Source: Vigna angularis
Taxonomy: Eukaryota > Streptophyta > Magnoliopsida > Fabales > Fabaceae
Assembly: GCF_016808095.1 (NCBI RefSeq)
Contig: NC_068979.1
Coordinates: forward strand, 21,163,444 to 21,227,443
Length of the DNA: 64,000 nucleotides
Direction: 5' to 3'
Of this stretch, positions 47,719-60,102 are shown piece by piece; positions within the stretch are counted from its first letter, which is position 1, and each line of letters opens with the position of its first letter. Below the pieces are notes generated by a model. That model made no database searches. It was not told the DNA's origin and worked only from the letters and a program-made list of their open reading frames with translations. The position numbers and the translations under genes were made by a program.

Positions 47719-50700
47719 TTAAGGTGTTGACACCATGTTACTTATCATCATGAACATCAGTATCCAAATTATTAACAGACAACTGAATTGGATCAACATC
47801 AGCCACACTACCATCTTTCTTAGGTGTGGACTTCTCCACCTAATCAATGTCTTTAATGGTTTGATCTTCCATGAATTAAACATCACAACTTCTAACAACT
47901 TTCTTTTCAACAGGGTCATACAACTTGTAGTGAAATTCATCCTTACCAAAAACCAATGAAGATGCATTGTCTTGTTTTCACATCCAACTTGGATCTTTCA
48001 TCCTTTGGAACATTGATAACGGTTGATTTCACGTGTTTTTGTGTATATATTTTGGTGAATAAATTAACATCTCAATAACTTTCACCTTGTTTTATCCTCA
48101 AGTTTAGTGTGTTTTCATGTTTTCATGTGTTTTATTTAGTATATACTTGTTTTTACCTCTACTAACTGTGTTTGAGTGTATGAAATAAATGAATAGGAAG
48201 TCATTCTGATGAAGAAAAATAAGCAAGAACCCAAGGGAACATGTTTTAGGACAATAAAATATCAATTTGAAGCAAATACCCATGTTGGATACCTTTGGAA
48301 TTGCACATGAACTTGAATTTTAGAATGCTATCAAAACTGCCTAGAGTTGAGCGCTAAACCCTAGGATTGAGCACCCAACCCAGCGCTGAGCGCTACACTT
48401 TGTCGAGAGTTGCACTCAGGGCGCTAAGACTCCAACACTGAGTGCCTATTTTCTAGAAATCTGGCGTTGAGCGTCAGGACCCAGCGCTAAGCGTTGTCGG
48501 TGCTGATGTGGCAGATTTGGTCTATTTAAATACCTCTAAAACGTGAACAAAACCATATCTGGACAGTGGGAACGCTGCAGAAGCTCTTCAACTCGAGTTT
48601 AGGTGCTTCCAAGGTGCAAGACTACCAATTTTCACCATCAAATCCATCATTTCTTCGCATTCTTGCTTCCTGGATGCATGTGTAGCTAAAACTCCATTTC
48701 ATTGGGGTTGGATGTAAAGTTTCTAAACTCTATGTAAACTTCTCTGTTTTATGCTTAATCCTTGATGAATCTTTTCTTCTATCCTTATTATTTATGCCTA
48801 TGATGGGAATCATAGCTATTTGAGTGGTTTGAATAATTGGAAAACGCTAAGATCAAAGACTTAGGTAGAACAACCTAGGAAATTCAATTCTAGACATAGA
48901 TTGAAGCCTTTGGGCATCTTTAACATCGTTCTTAATGCAAATCTGAATTCTAAAACATCTAAGGGATTATAGTTTTTGTTGGAAGGTTTAGAACTCGTCA
49001 TCTAAGGAATTAGAGACTTGTTTGCTTATGATGTTGATGCATGATTCTAGAGGAATTATGTTTGGTAGGAAAGAGCACTGAGTTTTGGACATGAAATTCA
49101 ACCCCAATGAATCTAAACTCGACTGTTTTTATCAATTTGTAATTCTAAAATTTTATTTTTATTGTGTAGAAAAATCAATTTCTTCGTAATTGTAGCTAAA
49201 TCGGTAAATTTATACAATTAGCAAAATCAGAACAAATATCTTGGGAAACGATATCTGAACTTAGCGGTTTATTACTTGATGCGATTCAGTGCACTTGCCG
49301 AGATAAAGTCTCAACAAACATGAACAAATGTTTTACCGCAAATGATCATAGGTAACATTCTTGCCAAACCAAATTTTGTTTGGTACCTTAGAGTTCAAAG
49401 CAACTGCAGGACTTAGATTAATGACATGCACTGTTGTAAGTAATGCTTTACCCTAGAAATGCTTAGGCAATTTTACTTTAGAAAGCATACACCTAACTCT
49501 TTCAATCAAAGTCTTGTTCGTTCTCTTTGCTAAACCATTCAACTGAGGAGTTTGGGGAAGACTCTTCTCATGTGTAGTACCATACTTCCTATATTAAGCA
49601 TCGAATGGGCCACAATATTCACCAATATTATCAGTACGAATGTGCTTCAACTTCTTGTCTGACTGCTTCTTAACCAAAGCATGAATTTCTTTAAATTTTT
49701 CCAACACTTGGTCTTTTATCTATAGAGACCTAAAGCTTCCTGGAAAAATCATCAATAAAAGTAACAAAGTAAAGTGCACCAGTAAAAGACTTTACCTTCA
49801 ATGGGCCACAAACATCAGAATGCACCAATTCAAGCAGCTCCGACTTCCTAAAGGAATGATGCTTCTTGAAGGATACTGTGGTTTGTTTACCAGCCATGCA
49901 ATGAGAACATTTCTCTAACTATGCATTCTTCAATCTTGAAATATCTTTTTTAGCTAAGTAGTTAAGTCCCTTTTCCCTGATATGCACAAGCCTTCAGTGC
50001 CACAAAGATGACTCCATATACACGACATTCACATTGTCTTTAGCAACTAAAGCTTTTGTCTAGTAAAGCTTAATGTTTTTCTCCCTTTTGGCCACAATCA
50101 AGTTACCTTTGGTGAGCTTCCACTTTTTAGAACCAAAGTGATTATCATATCCATCATCATTAAGTACCTACACAAAAATCAAGTTAAAGCAAACATCTAG
50201 AGCATGTTTAACTCCTTTAAGAAACAACTGCATCCCTATGTTGGTTTGCAAGTGAACATCACCAACACGAATAACCTTAGACACCTCATCATTATCCATT
50301 TTCAATACTCCAAAATCACTAGGTGTATAAAATGTGAAGAACTCCTTCTTGTATGTAACATGCATTGTAGCACCACTATCAATTATCCATATGCTCTCAT
50401 CGGATACAAGATTAATAATGTCATAATCACGAAAATAAAATATGTCACCACATGTAATAGTAATAATATAATCCCATAATCATGATCTCTTTCTCTTTGC
50501 TTACCCATTTTGTCTTTGCTTTCTTTCTTCTAAAAAATATAGTTATTCTTTATATGCCCTGTTTTGTTTTTATCTTTACCACTATTTTGTTCTTTCTTTT
50601 GGCTTCTCCCCCTATTATTTGTAACAAGCACTTCTGAATGCGATGAATTATCCTGTGTCTTCCTTCTTATCTCCTCATTAAGTGCACCACTTTCTTCCAT

Positions 50701-51240
50701 TTGCAAAGAAATATAACCAAGGGGTAGCACTGATCATCAAAATCCGAAATATCTCCCACGAATCTGGTAAAGAGTTTAATAGGAATAGTCACAATAGATC
50801 ATCATCAAATTTATACTCACACTTGCTAAGTGATCATAATATCCTTGAAATTCACCCAAGTGATTTGAAATAGGAGTTCTTTCCTTGTACTTCAACTGCA
50901 AAAAAATTTCCAACAAGTACAATTTATTAGTCTTTGAGTTAGAAGCATATAAGGACTCAAGCTTATCTCATAGGCTTCTTGCATGTGTCTCATTAACAAC
51001 AAAATTATAAACATTATCATCAACAAACTGCCTAATAAATCCAAATACCTATTAATGTTCAAAATCTCATTCTTCATCTCACTTGGATTCTGGTTTATTG
51101 GAAGCAAAAACAAGAAGATGCAAATTTTTCACAAATAGCAAGTCATTCATCTTGCCCTTCCATAGGTGATAATTTTCTCCATTCAAAGGAATCAATTTAG
51201 TATGTGCCTCCATCATTCACGCAAGCTAAACAGTCCCTTA
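47719..51240 (-). pseudogene. Ty1/copia gag-protease-integrase remnant
   Basis: From 5' to 3' on the minus strand: a Gag tail around 50530-50730 with a degraded zinc knuckle (only GHIKNNYIF remains, first cysteines lost). Protease WIIDSGATMHVTYKKEFF (about 50330-50400, DSG active site). Integrase zinc finger LVHIREKGLNYLAKKDISRL and KCSHCMAGKQTTVSF (about 49880-50000). Integrase core ELVHSDVCGPLKVKSFTGA and FVTFIDDFSRK (about 49740-49850). After the nested solo LTR, the linker KDEFHYKLYDPVEKKVV and QFMEDQTIKDID (about 47830-47960). The domain order (integrase before RT) and motifs are those of Ty1/copia elements of the Tnt1/Tork type. Confidence 0.88.
48009..49321. mobile_element. Solo gypsy LTR nested in the copia element (coordinates include TSD AACAT)
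   Basis: The LTR at 48014-49316 (1303 bp) starts TGATAACGGTTGATTTCAC and ends GATAAAGTCTCAACA, flanked by perfect AACAT (48009-48013, 49317-49321). Its reverse complement begins TGTTGAGACTTTATCTCGGC, close to the LTR start of the Athila-like element at 2219, so it is the same lineage in the opposite orientation. It has a GC-rich cluster at about 48345-48510 (AGCGCTGAGCGCT and similar). Confidence 0.95.
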
Positions 51241-51267
51241 ACCAAAAAGCTAAATTTGATACCACTT

Positions 51268-51965
51268 TGATGGGAAAAGCCAAAAATAATAGTAACTTAA
51301 CAAAGAGTAATAACGCTGCAGAAATTCTACCTCCCTTCTTGCGATAATCTGCGAGGAGCATCAAACTAATAGAATAAAAATAGAATGCAAAGCACAAAGA
51401 GACACCAACAATTTTTAACTTGGAAAACCCCTCAAAGCAAGGGTAAAAATCAAGAGTTATCTGGACCAAAGAAAAAATCAACTATGATCAACAATATGGT
51501 AGAAAAGAGTCTCCAATAAAAAAACACCAAATGGTGTTTTCAATAAGTCAAACTAAATAAGTACAAATGCTTACAAATGAAAACAAAGAAGATGAAACTT
51601 TTCTAAAATAAAGTTGCTGATGCGAGACTATTTTCTCCGAAACTAGACCACTGATTAACGATCCAAACGGTCAGAATGAAGAACCTTACGTCTAGAACCC
51701 ATTGTCCAAAAATCAGCTAGATCCAACGATGAAGACTTCGCAATGACGAAAACACTAGTGCAGACTTTGTATTATGCGGGAAATACTTTCTCTCTTCCTT
51801 TCTCTCTCGACTTTTTCTTCTCTTCAAATGACTCTAATGTGCCATATTAATCTGATCCATCTCCACCGAAATAAAGAGAGACATAATGATCCACATTATT
51901 TGGACTTATTCTCCAAATAGGTAGGAAACCTAATAATCCAATAGGAACATTTGGAGTAACCAACA
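51268..51965 (-). repeat. Putative 5' LTR of the copia element
   Basis: The plus strand starts TGATGGGAAAAGCC and ends GGAGTAACCAACA (TG...CA), about 698 bp, immediately next to the primer-binding site. The outer end is inferred only from the CA dinucleotide, since no second LTR is left for comparison. Confidence 0.65.
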
Positions 51966-52086
51966 ATAGCCACAATTGTGTGAAATCATAAAATGGGTGA
52001 TAAATAAAAGCAAGAGAAAATGCAAATGGGAAGAAAAGCTCACACATTTTTATGGTCAGAGTAGTGAAAACGGGTGGCGTAACCAA

Positions 52087-53240
52087 CTGATCGAGGTCGC
52101 ACCCAAGTCAAATTAATATGCAATTAAGTGCAATATAGACTAGGAAGTGACTTCTAGGTCCTCTCTCAAGGACCAAATATTGGTCCAGTCAATAGGTCGA
52201 ACACTTAGTGAGGGGTTTTGTGAAGAGATTTTGTGAACTGAAATAAAGCAATTAAAACACGAATTGAACAATAATTTTAAACAGTTGGTCATTAACTCAA
52301 TTACAATGATTCCAATCACAGATTAACAACAAATAAACACTACTCTAACTCCTAATCGAACATAAGTTAACGAACTAAGCGAAGACTAACCATATTTTCA
52401 TAAAAGCGAATTAAGTAAACGCAATGCTAATATTCAACCAATTCTACACCATACAGTTTCATCAACTAAGCGAAGATTAGACACCAATTAAGCAATTAAG
52501 CGTATATCCAATCGCAAGCACAAAACAAATTCAATATTAGCCAAGTCAGAGCAACAGAAACATAATTACCATCTAGAAATCTCAAGGAAACGATGCAATT
52601 TCGCTAATGATCAACCAAGCGAATATAAGCTAACATTAAAGACGAAACCCAAACAGCAATACAGTACTGGAAATCAATATTATATCAGGACGAAAATGCA
52701 CAACGAAAATCAAAGCTGGAATGCGAAAATCAAATGGAAAACGAAACAGAACATGAATTCAAAACGCTGGAATGGAAATGGAAGCTGGAAATCTGCACGA
52801 AATAGAAATGCTAACGCAAGAATGAAATAAAAAACGCAGAATGAAGAGTACAAATAGAAAACAAAATTAATTTGCAATAAAAATGAGATTCAATACAAAA
52901 ATAGGCAAAAGAGAACAAAACCTAAACCCCCCACAACGGGGGGGGGGGGGGGTGGAAAATGCCCAATGCTAGGAAACCTAGAGAGAAAAAACGTGAAAAT
53001 AGGGGAGAGGAAGTGACCTAAATCTGATTTGGGTATTTAAAAACCCCAAAAGACGAAAATATCCTCTAAATGGGCTTCTTCTAAATGTTGACCAAAAATG
53101 GGTCCAAAGTCATAAAGTTTGACCCAATTACATTATAAACGAATTCAAAACGAAATTAAACTATAATGTTGATGTGACCAAGCTCTTCTTGTCCAAAAAT
53201 ATGATTCCTATTTTTCCCTGCAATTAATAATTAGAATAAT
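52087..53240. repeat. LTR-like block of unknown family
   Basis: Begins TGATCGAGGTCGCACCC and continues with GTCCTCTCTCAAGGACC and many AAGCGAA.A stretches. Style and composition resemble plant gypsy LTRs. There is no coding frame. I could not fix a right end or a target duplication. It includes a run of 15 G at 52938-52952. A solo LTR is my inference only. Confidence 0.4.
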
Positions 53241-53337
53241 TAAGACCAAATAATTCAAATTAATTAAAATGAGAATTATTAGTCAAATTAAGCCCAAATA
53301 ATGAAAATGAGACAATAATGAAGAATTAAACACAATT

Positions 53338-53983
53338 CACTAATACAATATGGTGCGAAAAGTTAAGTGAATAGTACAAAATAGTGATTCATCACCAACT
53401 ATTGCAACAATGGTGGCTGTGACACCAGTGTGAGGAGGAAAGCTCACAATGAGGGTTTTATGGTAAGGAGGAGACTCAAGACAAAGAGTTTTGTGACACA
53501 ATGCAGAGAGCTTTGTAAAGGAGCTCACAACAGGTAGGGAGCTTTATGAAAGAGTCTAGTAGCGTGACTTATAACATGATACAACATAGACTCACAACGT
53601 GCAACAAGATCGATAGTATTTTGCAACATGTGATGAAGGTTAATACGAAGAGAAAATAAAAATACAGAAGAAGAGAAAAATGCTCAGATAGAAGTCAAGT
53701 TGGGGAAAGAAGCTCACGCTTTTCTTTTCTTTTTTGATGAATAATGATGTACTACACTTTAAATGATGGTTCTTTATTTAACAATTGTTATTTATTATCT
53801 GTCCTACTTTTAACAATGATTCTTAATATAACCGTCATCATTTTGCACTTTTAACGATAGTTACTAAAACTGTTGTTGTGAAAAAGTTTGCTGAAATTGC
53901 AAAATACCACTGGGCTTATTTTACAACGTTGATTTTTTAACTGTTATTATTTGACATTACGGAAGCTTCTTTTTACATTAGTA
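53338..53983. mobile_element. Possible decayed CACTA-type element
   Basis: The left side starts CACTAATACAATATGG and the right side ends TTTTTACATTAGTA, a weak inverted pair. The right half holds repeated TTTTAACAATGATT, AACGATAGTT and AAAACTGTTGTTGTG units, as in subterminal arrays of some CACTA families. No target duplication matches and no coding frame is visible, so the call is tentative. Confidence 0.35.
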
Positions 53984-54281
53984 TAAGCACTGAATACATC
54001 AAATTTTTAATGAATTTCTCTTATTATTTTTAATCAGCACATGGAATAATAATAAGAAAAAATCAGCAACGTATCCATCTCTTAATATCAATATTTTTCG
54101 TAATAAAAATACAACAAGCAAGAAGGCACATGTATATTAAATGAAAATAGTGATTTTATTCTTTGATCATGATTTCATGATTCCTATATGATAGCCAAAG
54201 CAGATGTTGTGCTTCTCTGCAAATTACAAGAAGAGAGAATCCTAATGATTGCTCAACTACAAGTTCAAGGCACAACTAAAT

Positions 54282-57200
54282 TTATTTGTTAGTTGTAGGA
54301 CTTTCCAAACGAATATAATCATACATAATTCCTTCAAATAGAGTTTTGGCATTTGACTGTGTCAAATAGATGGTGTTTTTTCCTTTTACCAATTGATTAC
54401 TATCTACACCTACACTATACAACTCATACAATCCATGGATGCCGTGCCTTGCTATGGCATTATCATAGCCAATTAGCTTTTCTGTTGAGAAGTCTGGAGG
54501 GTTTGAATTCGGGTTGTTGAACCTAACCTGATCGTTCATCCCAAAACAAGTTAGACACCACAGTCATAGCAGAAAACAAAGATCAATTATGGACAAAGTA
54601 AATTTTTCTACCTCCAATTTAGAATTAGTGGCAGATGCCAAGGCCAATTGCAGTGTGTAGTTTGCTCCCATTATGATATTCTCAAGCTGGAATTGAATCT
54701 GCCAAGTGGTTGGTATGAATTTACTCGTGTTTGTGCTCCTGCATGCATCAATGCGTAATTTAGAAGAGAAAACTGATGATGACAATCATAAAATTTCTAC
54801 ATGTTAAACAAAATTTACCTGGTAACTTGAGCATAAAACCAATCCTTATGATAGTCAGAAACACCGACTGTGAAAATGAGATCTTTTGTTGGATATAAAT
54901 AAGTGTAACGTTTCCACAACCCGTATTGCCTAAACCTGTCACGGTAGAAATACTTTCAGAAAAACTGAAAATAAAGTGTCAAAATTTGTTGTTGACAATG
55001 AGTTTTGGGCTAACCCGTCTTTTTTATCATTTAGGTACAATTTGTTTTCAAGCTCTGGGTAAACGTCTGGTACATGGAACTCTGCAGCTGACCTATCTGG
55101 GATCCCAATTTCCCACAAAGTAGGACCATTTCTTGGAGGATTGTATACAAGTGAACCCAAGTTGATGTTGCCTCCTACAGCACATTTTACATGCAAGTTA
55201 TTATCTTAGGAAACAAGTTATAATTAATTTGGGTATTTACTAACATCTCCAAAGTTTAAATTATTAAGTGAAATTGTAAAATCACACAAACGATTTTACA
55301 TTCAAATAATTAGAGCTTGAAGGGTTAACTATGCACAGGTTTACTGTGCCTTATGCTGAAAACTAACTTTTCAGTAAGGCAACAAAAGTTATCTATATTC
55401 TAATCCCAGGCCATGAATCAATTGCTCCACAAGTTTAAATCTTTGGAAATCTATACTTAACATACTTGAGAGAAGAAGAAATTTGTTACCTGGTTTGATA
55501 TCAACATTGACTTCATATTTATAATTTCCAATGAAACCAGGGACCCATGCATACAAGGTGTAAATCCCAGGTACAATATTTGTAATTGAGAAGCTTCCAT
55601 CTTGGTCAGTTTGAGTCCAGAATTGATAACCCTGTGAATATCATGTACAGGTCAAACACTTTTCAGCTGAATGCTTCACTAGCCATTCAAAGTTCAAGAA
55701 AATAAAACTGATTGACTCCTACACCAATTGTACCTTGCTTTCTATTTGCCATGATCCTGCATCTCCAGGTAAAGCTAGACCAACGTAAGAACTTTTAGCT
55801 GGTTCAGCCGTCCCTCCCCTGATGAATTAGAAAAAGCAATTAGGAATTCAGCTCACCTATATTGTTAGTTGATTCTTTGTAATCAAACAATGAAATGAAG
55901 ACAAATAAACTATTATCATATATACCCATCTTTAACTTGAAGTTTTCCTGACACCATTCCCCGTTGACTGGGTGGAATGAAATCTTTTGATCCGATGAAA
56001 TCATAAGGCCATTTTTTTTCTTCGTTGGATAACTAATTTACCAAAGAACAACAATATATCGTGTTAATACTTTACTGGAATAATGTACAATGAATAATCG
56101 TATGTGAGTGTTAAAGGTAACAATAAGTACCTGTGTTACAGCATCTGACCACAGAGACTTAAACTGAGTTTTCGTTGGAGCAGAGTTAAGGTAAAGAAAA
56201 ATTGGCCCAAAAACCTTTTTATAAGTCTCCCCTTCATCAAATGCAATGACTGCCTCCTTGCCAGCATAATGAGTGCTGGTAAACATCTGCACACAGAAAA
56301 AATAAAAAAGTTAGTAGTATTAATCTGGATGATAATATTCAAACATGTTTAACATAGTATTATAATTTTCTGTAACATGTTTAATACCAATTATCTATTT
56401 AATACAAGAGGAAACTCTAATAAGGAATTGTTGATGAATTCAGGGATTTGTTAGGTCTTACGGAAAGAGAAGTTGAGCCAACATGAGAAGTGAGTTCTTG
56501 TTTAACGGGCCCAGAATTGCGGAACTCATTACTGGGAGTTATCACCCAGAAACCCACTGGTGATGAATCATCCTCTGCAATCCACCCATGAACAGAGTTA
56601 TCTTTGTTCTCTGTCGAGTATTGATATTTATCATCAACCTAAACCCAACAAACATCTCTTCGGTTCACACACATTAAAGGCAACAAAAAGAAAAATAGAA
56701 AAAATCAATGTCAATTCAACCAGAGGCATAACCAAAGAAAGAATCACCTCTCCTCGAATTTGTGGGTCAGTTGCATTGGTTAAGAGAACAGCTTCAGGAT
56801 ACGCCAGCACCTTGCCCGTTCTTCTGTCTTCTGGAGTTGGCATCCTTCTTTGCCTTGTATCAGATATGGCCATATAGTGGAACCTGCATCATTGTTTTGG
56901 TTGGTAATAAGTTACGCATTGTTTTTTACTCTTCCACTTTTAAAATGTTACTACCTTCAAACTAATCAAACATTGTTTTTTACGAGGGAATGAAAATTAC
57001 TAACGTTATTTTTTCCAAAATCAAAGGCAAATGTTTTTTAACTTGTCTGACAGTAACAGTTTGCTAGTTACCTGTCTTCGTCGAGTTTGTAAACTATTCT
57101 AATTTGATAAACCGTGACTGCAGGTAATCCTTGTGGACGAGTAAATATTGCGTATGAATAAAATCCAGAATCACCACTTCGCAATATATACCTGCAACAA

Positions 57201-58899
57201 AATACGTTTATGTCGGACAATGCTGAGGAGCTAATTCTGCATCTGTTTCAAAGTGTAGGAAAAATTTAGGTTTAAAATCCACACCTTAAGTCTATGTTTA
57301 TGGGGACACTCGTGCCTTGCATGGCAGCATTCCATGTTTTTAAAAAGGAAACCTCCACCACAGTATCACTTGCTTCAATTACTGAGAACTTTGTCCCATT
57401 GATTCTGCAGCACATTATCAATTAGGATTATAATAAGTTAACAACTTTTTTGACAATAAAATAAGTATTACTGTTTTATTGATCCTGTATATTTGAAACA
57501 GACTAATCACAAGATATCACATCTGTTATAAAAACATTATCAAAAATTGTTAAAGAAACATTTCCCTGTCAGTTATTAATTTGTCTATGGAGTTGCAAGA
57601 GAGCATCTGGAGTTGCAACAGAGCATAAAGCATGCAATGCATACGTTACTTTATTATTGCTTTTGCTATCTAGCAAAGAATAGTGACTGAGAACTAATGA
57701 CACGAATGAGTGAATTTAAGTTCGATATTCACTTTTATTATTGATATATCATATTACTAAGCAGATACAAGAATGGAGTTGATCAAATTTGCAGATAGAA
57801 GAGAAAATCAATGAATGTTTTGTAAAATAATACAAATAAAGTGTACCTCTCAAAGATCCCAGGTTTTCCTGCGTCGTTCCAAACAACGTCCAAGTACCTA
57901 TAAATATGTAGTCAGGTTATGTATATATGTAAAACTAGCCATGACTTAATGTGGATCAATTAACTTTTTTTTTCAATGATTTACATTTTAAGAAAATCGA
58001 TGATAACTGGGATGTAATTTAGTTAGCATAATGTTGTAAGATGTGCACATACCCTCTATCAAATTCTCCGTTTTTTTGACTAAGTATATTCTGAGTTGCG
58101 TCATAGTATAGTCCAATAATATAGCCTTGGGGGTTTGACAAATTGAGGGAAACTATGCCGTTTCCAATCACTACCTGAAAATCATCTCAAGACTTCCACT
58201 GTTAAAACCTATGTATTTGACGACAAAATTCAGGCCAAAATTAATGGCTATTTCCTTCTTTTTTTCAATATCCTGAATCAATTCTATCATTAAAAAGAAT
58301 ATTTATCACCTGGTCTTCATTTTTATTCAGCTTGACAGCAGCAGGAGTAGTCTTCAAACCTCTTCTGCAAGTGGGAGTATCGCAGGAAAAGGAGAAAGTT
58401 AAAAATGAAATCAAGTCATTTCAAAGTTTGACGTTGTCATTTGCAGTTATATTCAAATAAAAAAGGGAACATATGGACAATACTTGAGACTTAACTGAAA
58501 TATTTTCCACAATTTTTTTATTAGAAAAAGATAAAACAATGAGTAACTTAAAAATGAAAAATAGATATAAAAACGTTATATACAATATGCAAAGTAAGAC
58601 TTTATTCACTTAAATGAATTTTGGAGAGAATGATTGAATGAATTTAAGAGGATTTAAAGGTAGATTTTGTGTGGTTTACTTAAGTGGATTTGGAGATAAA
58701 TAAAAGTGAATTTGGAAGTAAAGTGTCTGAGAATTAGAATTAGTGTAAGATTTGATTAATGTGACAGATTAAAAAAATTTAATTTCAAATTCACTCTCGC
58801 TTACCTCCAACTTCACTCAAATAAACAACAAAAGATTTATTTTCAAATTCATTCAATCACACTCCCCTAAATCCATTCAAATGAAAAAACTGCAATTTA

Positions 58900-58956
<57 letters not shown>

Positions 58957-60102
58957 GATAATATACAATTTAATATTTATTTCTACAAAACCGTTATGGT
59001 TTCTCCTGTCCCAGCTATATGTTGTGCTTAATTAGAATTGTAATTAATGAAAAAGAACGTTTTTGGAAATCTAGCTATTTGAACTGACCTCAAAATGTTT
59101 TCATTTTGCATGCTTGAAAAACTGCGGTTGAGATTTGATTTTTCGGATAAGAATGATAATTTCTTGCTTATCTTCGTTTTAAAACTATATCTTTATTTTA
59201 TTTAATTTTTCATTATTTTAATCAAACTAAAAAACATAAAATTTACTTATTTTCCATTTCTAAAAAAAAATCCCCTTTAGTATTCTTTTACTGGATCCAT
59301 TCTGACTTAATAAAGACATATTTTTTTATATTTTATACTATCAATTCATTATGTAATTTAAAATAATATGACTGTTATGAGTTGTGATTACGAGATAATA
59401 AAAGAAGGCACCCACGAATAAAAAAGAAAATAAGAAAAGAACAGCTAGAATATCCTATGTATAGAAATAAAAATATTTAATACAACATTTCATATATGAG
59501 GTTCTCTCTTCTAGTTAAGTATCTATTAATTATTATTAATGGAAGTTTTTATTAAGTACCCATTAATTATTATTAATAGAAGTTTATATTGAAATTAAGT
59601 TGTTTGGTTTTTTCTTCTTTATTGAAGTTTTCTAAAATTAAAAAGTTTTGATAGTTAGTTAAGTTTTTTCTTTTTTAATTAATGTATTTTATTATTTTGC
59701 ATATTATTAATTATATATAAAAATTTAATATGAGTTTTAGTCTCTCTTCTTATGTATTAATACTTTTCAATAATTTTTTAATATTCAGATGTGAGTGTAA
59801 GTATCGTATTAAGTAAAAAATTAAAAAGAATTGAACAACAACATTATATATCTTACCGTGATTTCAATATCTTATGTAAACAAATTCATTTCTCATTTGT
59901 ATTTTATCTCGAGGTGATATTTACTCAAAAGGTTTTTCTCATCTTATGATTTCCTTTTTTTTATTATTCAGTCACACAAAGATAAGCATAGAGAAAAAGA
60001 CCTTGAATGAAGAAAAAAAGAGAGTAGGAACAACCTAAACGAGACAGTTTCAAAAGTTCGAGAGCAGGCACCGAAAAAGATTAAGCTGAGAAGCAAAGCC
60101 AT
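54282..60102 (-). CDS. Rhamnogalacturonate lyase (PL4), paralog 2, 16 exons, 660 aa
   Basis: Exons (5' to 3'): 60102-60041, 58364-58310, 58174-58053, 57897-57847, 57404-57285, 57191-57072, 56883-56748, 56638-56462, 56286-56131, 56032-55926, 55818-55734, 55631-55490, 55174-55015, 54935-54819, 54738-54612, 54527-54282. The frame is open throughout. The start at 60102 (MALLLSLIFFGACS) is shared with paralog 1; upstream in-frame ATGs lack counterparts there. Domains are as in paralog 1: signal peptide, PL4 lyase domain with VHGW, fibronectin-III-like and C-terminal carbohydrate-binding-like domains. Two differences stand out: the exon corresponding to paralog 1's 36799-36560 is divided by a 93-bp intron (57192-57284), and the C-terminus is two residues longer (NK). 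It is predicted to be secreted and to cut rhamnogalacturonan I. Both paralogs look functional. Confidence 0.95.
57192..57284 (-). other. Intron present only in lyase paralog 2
   Basis: On the minus strand CTTAAG|GTGTGG ... TTGCAG|GTATAT. Removing it gives exactly the uninterrupted sequence found in paralog 1 across 36679/36680. Length 93 bases. Confidence 0.92.
58598..58893. mobile_element. Diverged Tourist-type MITE in intron 1 of lyase paralog 2
   Basis: Related to the MITE at 13920-14210: GTGGATTTGGAGATAAATAA, a central GAATTTGGAAGTAAA segment, and the inverted half TTCACTC.CTTACCTCCAA and CACTCAAATAAACAAC. The inverted ends are much diverged and no TSD is certain. It is missing from the matching intron of paralog 1 (about 37830), so it arrived after the duplication or was lost from copy 1. 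It lies just before an (AT)n run at 58903-58953. Confidence 0.8.
58903..58953. repeat. (AT)n microsatellite in intron 1 of lyase paralog 2
   Basis: About 25 AT dinucleotides. A shorter run (37840-37865) occupies the matching place in paralog 1. Confidence 0.95.

Larger units (their letters stand above)
47700..51965 (-). mobile_element. Truncated Ty1/copia retrotransposon
   Basis: Reads on the minus strand. A probable 5' LTR at 51268-51965 (TGTTGGTTACTCC...CCCATCA) is followed by a tRNA-Met-type primer site (AAG TGGTATCA, about 51264-51257). Then gag, protease and integrase remnants run to about 47720. Reverse transcriptase, RNase H and the 3' LTR are missing, the break lying beside an (AT)n run. 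A gypsy solo LTR (48014-49316) is inserted in the integrase C-terminal region. Full of frameshifts; dead. Confidence 0.85.
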
